Under the pieces are notes generated by a model. That model did not search any database. It was given only the letters and a program-made list of their open reading frames with translations, and had not been told where the DNA came from. A program made the position numbers and the translations under genes. A stretch of 55,727 nt of DNA from an uncultured Clostridia bacterium. Its GTDB lineage: Bacteria > Bacillota > Clostridia > Oscillospirales > Ruminococcaceae. Below are positions 52,572 to 55,727 of this stretch, piece by piece. The stretch is taken from contig CAMUJF010000019.1 of assembly GCA_947089135.1 (NCBI GenBank), positions 1 to 55,727 of the forward strand, read 5' to 3'. Positions within the stretch are counted from its first letter, which is position 1. Every line of letters starts with the position of its first letter.

Positions 52572-54200
52572 ATGATTTTTGAGGGATTTTCCACTGAAAA
52601 TAAAAAACTGGTGCAGACGGTAACAACAACGTCGGGCACCTTTAACAAGGATATTTTCGAGACTCACTCGCAAAGGCTTCTGTCGCGGGGCGGACATTTC
52701 ACACCCGACCAGCTTATCCCCGTTTATTTTGCCGCGCTTCTGGGCGTGCCCGCAGGGGAGGACGAAAAGGCGGATTTCCACAATATGCTTTATAACCTCA
52801 GGGAGGAGCTTATAAAATGCCCCAAGCTGCTGTTTTACAGCGAGTACGAGCTTAAACCTCCCACGCCCGACGAGCTTTCAATTTTTGACGGCATAAGCGT
52901 TGTGGACGGTCAGAGCCTTGATGCTCTTCCCGAAGAGCTTGCGGCAGTTGTGAATGTTTCCGGCGACGAGGTTAGAACAAAGCTTGCGCGGGAGACTCTT
53001 CCTCTGTTTATGAAAGGCATGAGCGGCAGGGACGCTCTTTCCGCGGTACAGACACTGATAGTCTGGATGAACCGCTGCCTTGGCTCGGAGGCTTTCAGAC
53101 GCGACCATACGGAGATACCGGCGCTGATATACTACGGAAACATAACCGCCGCCGAGACCGCTTTTCTGCACTTTATGTCCCGTCTGGGAATAGACGTGCT
53201 TTATATTTGCAGCAATCTTTCGGGACTGGTGCAGCTCAAACAGAACAACCTTGAGGGACGTATGCAGATATTTGAACTGCCATGTTCCGTTCCCGTTACG
53301 CCGTACCCCGACAAGCCGGTCAGGACAAAGCTTGCCACCGCCGCCTACAACGCTTCAAAGGAGCTTAACAATATCCTCTACAACAACGACACGTTTTTCC
53401 GCGATTTTCAGTTTTCGGATATGCAGTCCCTTACGCTGAAAACCACCTGCGACGAGATCGACGTTTTATGGCATCAGCCTGCAAAGTACCGAACGGGATT
53501 TGCCGCCAACGGCTCAAAGGTGACGGTACCCAACATCTTCGCGAAAATAAGCGGAGTCAAAAACGGCGACATGAACGCTTATTGGGACAGCGTGAGGTGG
53601 AAGCTTTCCCCAAACACAAGGGTGATAATCAAGTCTCCGAGCTACAGAAAATTCGGCGAGACAAAGTTGGATATCTACAGACCCTACTACACGGGCGAAC
53701 AGATAATGACAGAGCAGCTTAAAAATTCTCCGCTCAATAAATACGGATATTTGTCCGACAGTCTGCAAAGACTTATTTTCAGCAAAATGCAGGAGGCTGT
53801 GGACGCAGGTCTGCTCAAAATAGACAGGAACGAGCTTCTGCCGCTGATACTTTATGTGGGTACGAATCTCGACCGGGAGATACTGAAGCTTCTGCAAAAA
53901 TACGATTTCACAAAGGACATACCAAAGCTTATTGTTATAGACGTTATCGAGGACACGTTCAGCAAGATCGAATGCATTCAGCTCGTGCTGTTCAATCTTC
54001 TCGGATTTGATATACTGATCTGTACTCCCACGGGGTACAGAAACATCGAGACCTTTGTCGGAGACGCGGCGTTCGAGACTCATACCATGAACGAGTTCGA
54101 GTATAATGTGCACATACCTAAGCTGAAGATACCCGATTCAATTCCGGAGCCGAACAGCGGGGGATTGTTCGGAAAACTTTTTAAGAAAGGAAGAAAATAA
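52572..54200 (+). CDS. yceG: YceG-family protein (Ter-associated biosynthetic-module component)
   Basis: 542 residues, close to B. subtilis YceG length. Soluble; no membrane segments. Begins MIFEGFSTENKKLVQTV, then SQRLLSRGGHFTPDQLIPVYFAALLGV, IPALIYYGNITAAETAFLHFMSRLGIDVLYI, VPNIFAKISGV and LLKYDFTKDIPKLIVIDVIEDTFSKIE, patterns I recognise as this family. Work on Ter stress systems assigned YceG to a putative biosynthetic module for a nucleotide-like metabolite; no activity is known to me. In B. subtilis it precedes a telA homologue, as here, with 2 bp between. Ends in a basic tail (GKLFKKGRK). Start supported by GAAAGG. Confidence 0.85.
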   Translation: MIFEGFSTENKKLVQTVTTTSGTFNKDIFETHSQRLLSRGGHFTPDQLIPVYFAALLGVPAGEDEKADFHNMLYNLREELIKCPKLLFYSEYELKPPTPDELSIFDGISVVDGQSLDALPEELAAVVNVSGDEVRTKLARETLPLFMKGMSGRDALSAVQTLIVWMNRCLGSEAFRRDHTEIPALIYYGNITAAETAFLHFMSRLGIDVLYICSNLSGLVQLKQNNLEGRMQIFELPCSVPVTPYPDKPVRTKLATAAYNASKELNNILYNNDTFFRDFQFSDMQSLTLKTTCDEIDVLWHQPAKYRTGFAANGSKVTVPNIFAKISGVKNGDMNAYWDSVRWKLSPNTRVIIKSPSYRKFGETKLDIYRPYYTGEQIMTEQLKNSPLNKYGYLSDSLQRLIFSKMQEAVDAGLLKIDRNELLPLILYVGTNLDREILKLLQKYDFTKDIPKLIVIDVIEDTFSKIECIQLVLFNLLGFDILICTPTGYRNIETFVGDAAFETHTMNEFEYNVHIPKLKIPDSIPEPNSGGLFGKLFKKGRK

Positions 54201-54202
54201 CA

Positions 54203-55369
54203 ATGGCGCTTAAATTTACACCTTCCACGGAGGCTCAGGCGGCTAACGCGGGAGCAGTCACAACGGACGTTACCGTAACTGCCGCTCCACTCAATATTCA
54301 GACGAACGTTCCCCAGGAATTCTCAATGACCGCAAAGGCGGACGAGCTTAAGCAGGAGCTTGTGAAAAACGAGGAAGTTGACAAGCTTGTCAGCACTATC
54401 AATATCAACGACGTTAACTCTATCGTAAAGTTCGGCAACGAGGTTGCTATGGAAATATCCAAGGCGTCCGACCAGGTTCTGAACTCCATGAATATGGATC
54501 AGATAAATGATTCGGGAGAGCTTCTCCAGCACCTTTCCGCGGTAATGGATCAGTTCGACGCAAAGGAGCTTACCGACGAGCCTAAAAAGGGAATGTTCGC
54601 AAACCTGAGGAAGCAGGTAGACAAGCTGCTTGCCAAGTACCACACAATGGGCGAGGACGTGGATAAGATATACGTTCAGCTCCGTCAGTACGAGACCGAG
54701 ATCGAAGCCTCCAACATAAAACTGGAAACAATGTTCAATGCGAATATTCAGTACTACAAGGACTTGCTGCTCTATATAATGGCGGGCGAGCAGGCGTGCG
54801 TGGAGCTTGACCAGTATATTGAAGATTACCGCAAAAAGCTTGAAGCAGAACCTGATTCGGGCGCGGTAGCAATGGACTTGCAGACTCTTGAACAGACCCG
54901 TCAGGTCTTTGAGCAGAGAGTTATGGATCTGAAAATCGCGGAAAACGTTGCCATGCAGACAGTGCCAATGCTGAAAGCGATGCAGTTCTCAAACCTGAAC
55001 CTTATCAGAAAGATCAACTCGGCGTTTATCATTACCATGCCTGTGTTCAAGCAGGCTTTGGCGCAGGCGGTCATGCTGAAAAGACAGCGCGTTCAGGCTG
55101 AAGCAATGCAGGCTCTGGACGAAAAGACCAACGAGCTGCTTATCAAGAACGCTCAGAATACTGTCGCTCAGACTAAACTGACCACTCAGCTTGCTTCGGG
55201 AAGTTCCATTAAGGTGGACACTCTTGAGGAAACATGGAAGACAATTGTTGACGGTATCGACGAGACCAGAAAGATACAGGACGCGGCAAAACAGCAGCGC
55301 AAGGACGATTCCGTTCGTTTGCAGAGGCTTAAAGAGGAGTACCGCGCTAAAATGAGCGAGAACAAATAA
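54203..55369 (+). CDS. telA: TelA-family toxic-anion-resistance-type protein
   Basis: 388 residues, soluble, almost wholly helical. TelA-family features: KGMFANLRKQVDKLLAKY, then LRQYETEIEASNIKLETMFN, YYKDLLLYIMAGEQACVELDQYI and TMPVFKQALAQAVMLKRQRVQAEAM. Family members are linked to tellurite, bacteriocin and cell-envelope stress resistance in several bacteria (YceH in B. subtilis). The mechanism is not settled. AAGGA precedes ATG. Last gene of the locus, followed by a strong terminator. Confidence 0.92.
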   Translation: MALKFTPSTEAQAANAGAVTTDVTVTAAPLNIQTNVPQEFSMTAKADELKQELVKNEEVDKLVSTININDVNSIVKFGNEVAMEISKASDQVLNSMNMDQINDSGELLQHLSAVMDQFDAKELTDEPKKGMFANLRKQVDKLLAKYHTMGEDVDKIYVQLRQYETEIEASNIKLETMFNANIQYYKDLLLYIMAGEQACVELDQYIEDYRKKLEAEPDSGAVAMDLQTLEQTRQVFEQRVMDLKIAENVAMQTVPMLKAMQFSNLNLIRKINSAFIITMPVFKQALAQAVMLKRQRVQAEAMQALDEKTNELLIKNAQNTVAQTKLTTQLASGSSIKVDTLEETWKTIVDGIDETRKIQDAAKQQRKDDSVRLQRLKEEYRAKMSENK

Positions 55370-55392
55370 ATACCACAGTACGGCAGTACGGC

Positions 55393-55430
55393 AAAATCGG
55401 CAGCGCAGATAAAATGCGCCGCCGATTTTT
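55393..55430 (+). terminator. Strong terminator after telA
   Basis: 15-bp stem with one mismatch (55393-55407 with 55415-55429), a 7-nt loop, ending in TTTTT. 24 bp after the telA stop. Confidence 0.9.
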
Positions 55431-55727
55431 ATTGTGATCCGTTTTTGAGTCATCTTTGCAGGGAGTCCGTTATTCTGCGTTCTGCAAGACATCCGTTTTG
55501 TTTTGCAATTTTCAAACCAACACCATTCGTTTTGAGGTAAAATCCTATATAGGAAAATTTCCCTCAGCGCGTATCCTGTCCATGAGCTTCATAACGCCGA
55601 GAGTATCGGACAGCGTGTTCAGCGGACTTTCTTTCAGTCCCTCGGCAAACAGGACATTGCAGCCCGTCAGCGGCTAATCGCGAGACAGCTTCGGGCGATC
55701 AAGCAGTGCGGCGCGGAGCTTACGGGC
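55431..55727. other. Unassigned window edge
   Basis: No gene can be supported. Open protein-like frames exist on both strands in the last ~180 bp, for example plus-strand LGKQDIAARQRLIARQLRA and minus-strand LSDTLGVMKLMDRIRAEGN. None has a start with a ribosome-binding site inside the window. The end of a gene from beyond the edge is possible. Confidence 0.4.

Noticed and set aside
55456..55677. 73-codon open frame after telA
   Set aside because: No ribosome-binding site and no protein-like pattern in that frame; competing frames on both strands look equally or more coding-like, so no gene is called.
1..55727. tRNA, rRNA or CRISPR features
   Set aside because: No cloverleaf-type CCA-ended segment, rRNA core sequence or regularly spaced repeat array was noticed in the intergenic regions.

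Overview
The window looks like chromosomal DNA from a low-to-medium-GC anaerobic Firmicute of the Ruminococcus type (Oscillospiraceae/Ruminococcaceae). This rests on gene content and style: a lipid-anchored GH5 endoglucanase with a cellulose-binding-like module, Firmicute-type LytTR/GHKL signalling, strong Shine-Dalgarno sites, sigma-A promoters with TATAAT boxes, and the conserved rimP-nusA-ylxR-ylxQ-infB-rbfA-nrnA-truB-ribF order. The assignment is by recognition, not by database search. I saw no rRNA, tRNA, CRISPR array or intact mobile element. Two short degraded fragments are mobile-element or gene relics.

Layout. 0-8 kb: signalling, with a chemoreceptor, a PAS/GAF-GGDEF protein, a LytTR/GHKL two-component pair preceded by a direct-repeat operator candidate, and a periplasmic-binding-protein-like/GGDEF fusion. 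8.1-13.7 kb: a small unknown protein and a GldA-GldF-GldG-like ABC operon with a DUF4340 partner. 13.7-23.8 kb: one long minus-strand housekeeping block for translation, transcription and tRNA/rRNA maturation, driven by a near-consensus promoter followed by a strong leader hairpin. 24-29.4 kb (plus strand): an HD-GYP-like protein, a PfkB sugar kinase, and a three-gene MerR-type module (acetyltransferase, stand-alone sensor-like protein, MerR regulator carrying the same sensor-like domain) behind a 19-bp-spaced MerR promoter. 29.5-33.1 kb: a redox island with CoA-disulfide reductase/rhodanese, a Crp/Fnr regulator, thioredoxin, a membrane Fe-S protein and a ferredoxin. 33.4-39.4 kb: an ABC-F ATPase, then dac-ung-cellulase on the minus strand. 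39.5-47.2 kb: lipoproteins, a bacterial PH-like membrane protein, an XRE regulator, a MATE transporter, and an ApbE/NusG-II/Gx-transporter flavin-redox trio.

47.3-55.4 kb holds the most unusual locus. In order it encodes a membrane-anchored dynamin-like GTPase, an M48-peptidase-like protein whose HExxH motif reads CECGH, a second dynamin-like GTPase, a YceG-family protein and a TelA-family protein, all on the plus strand. There are two strong promoters and one strong terminator. YceG and TelA are known from the tellurite-resistance (Ter) stress networks, but here they sit with a dynamin pair instead of TerD/TerC. I infer a membrane-stress or envelope-defence module. This is the best candidate in the window for an undescribed system.

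Start codons were re-chosen where a GTG/TTG extension was open but a Shine-Dalgarno site pointed to an internal ATG.
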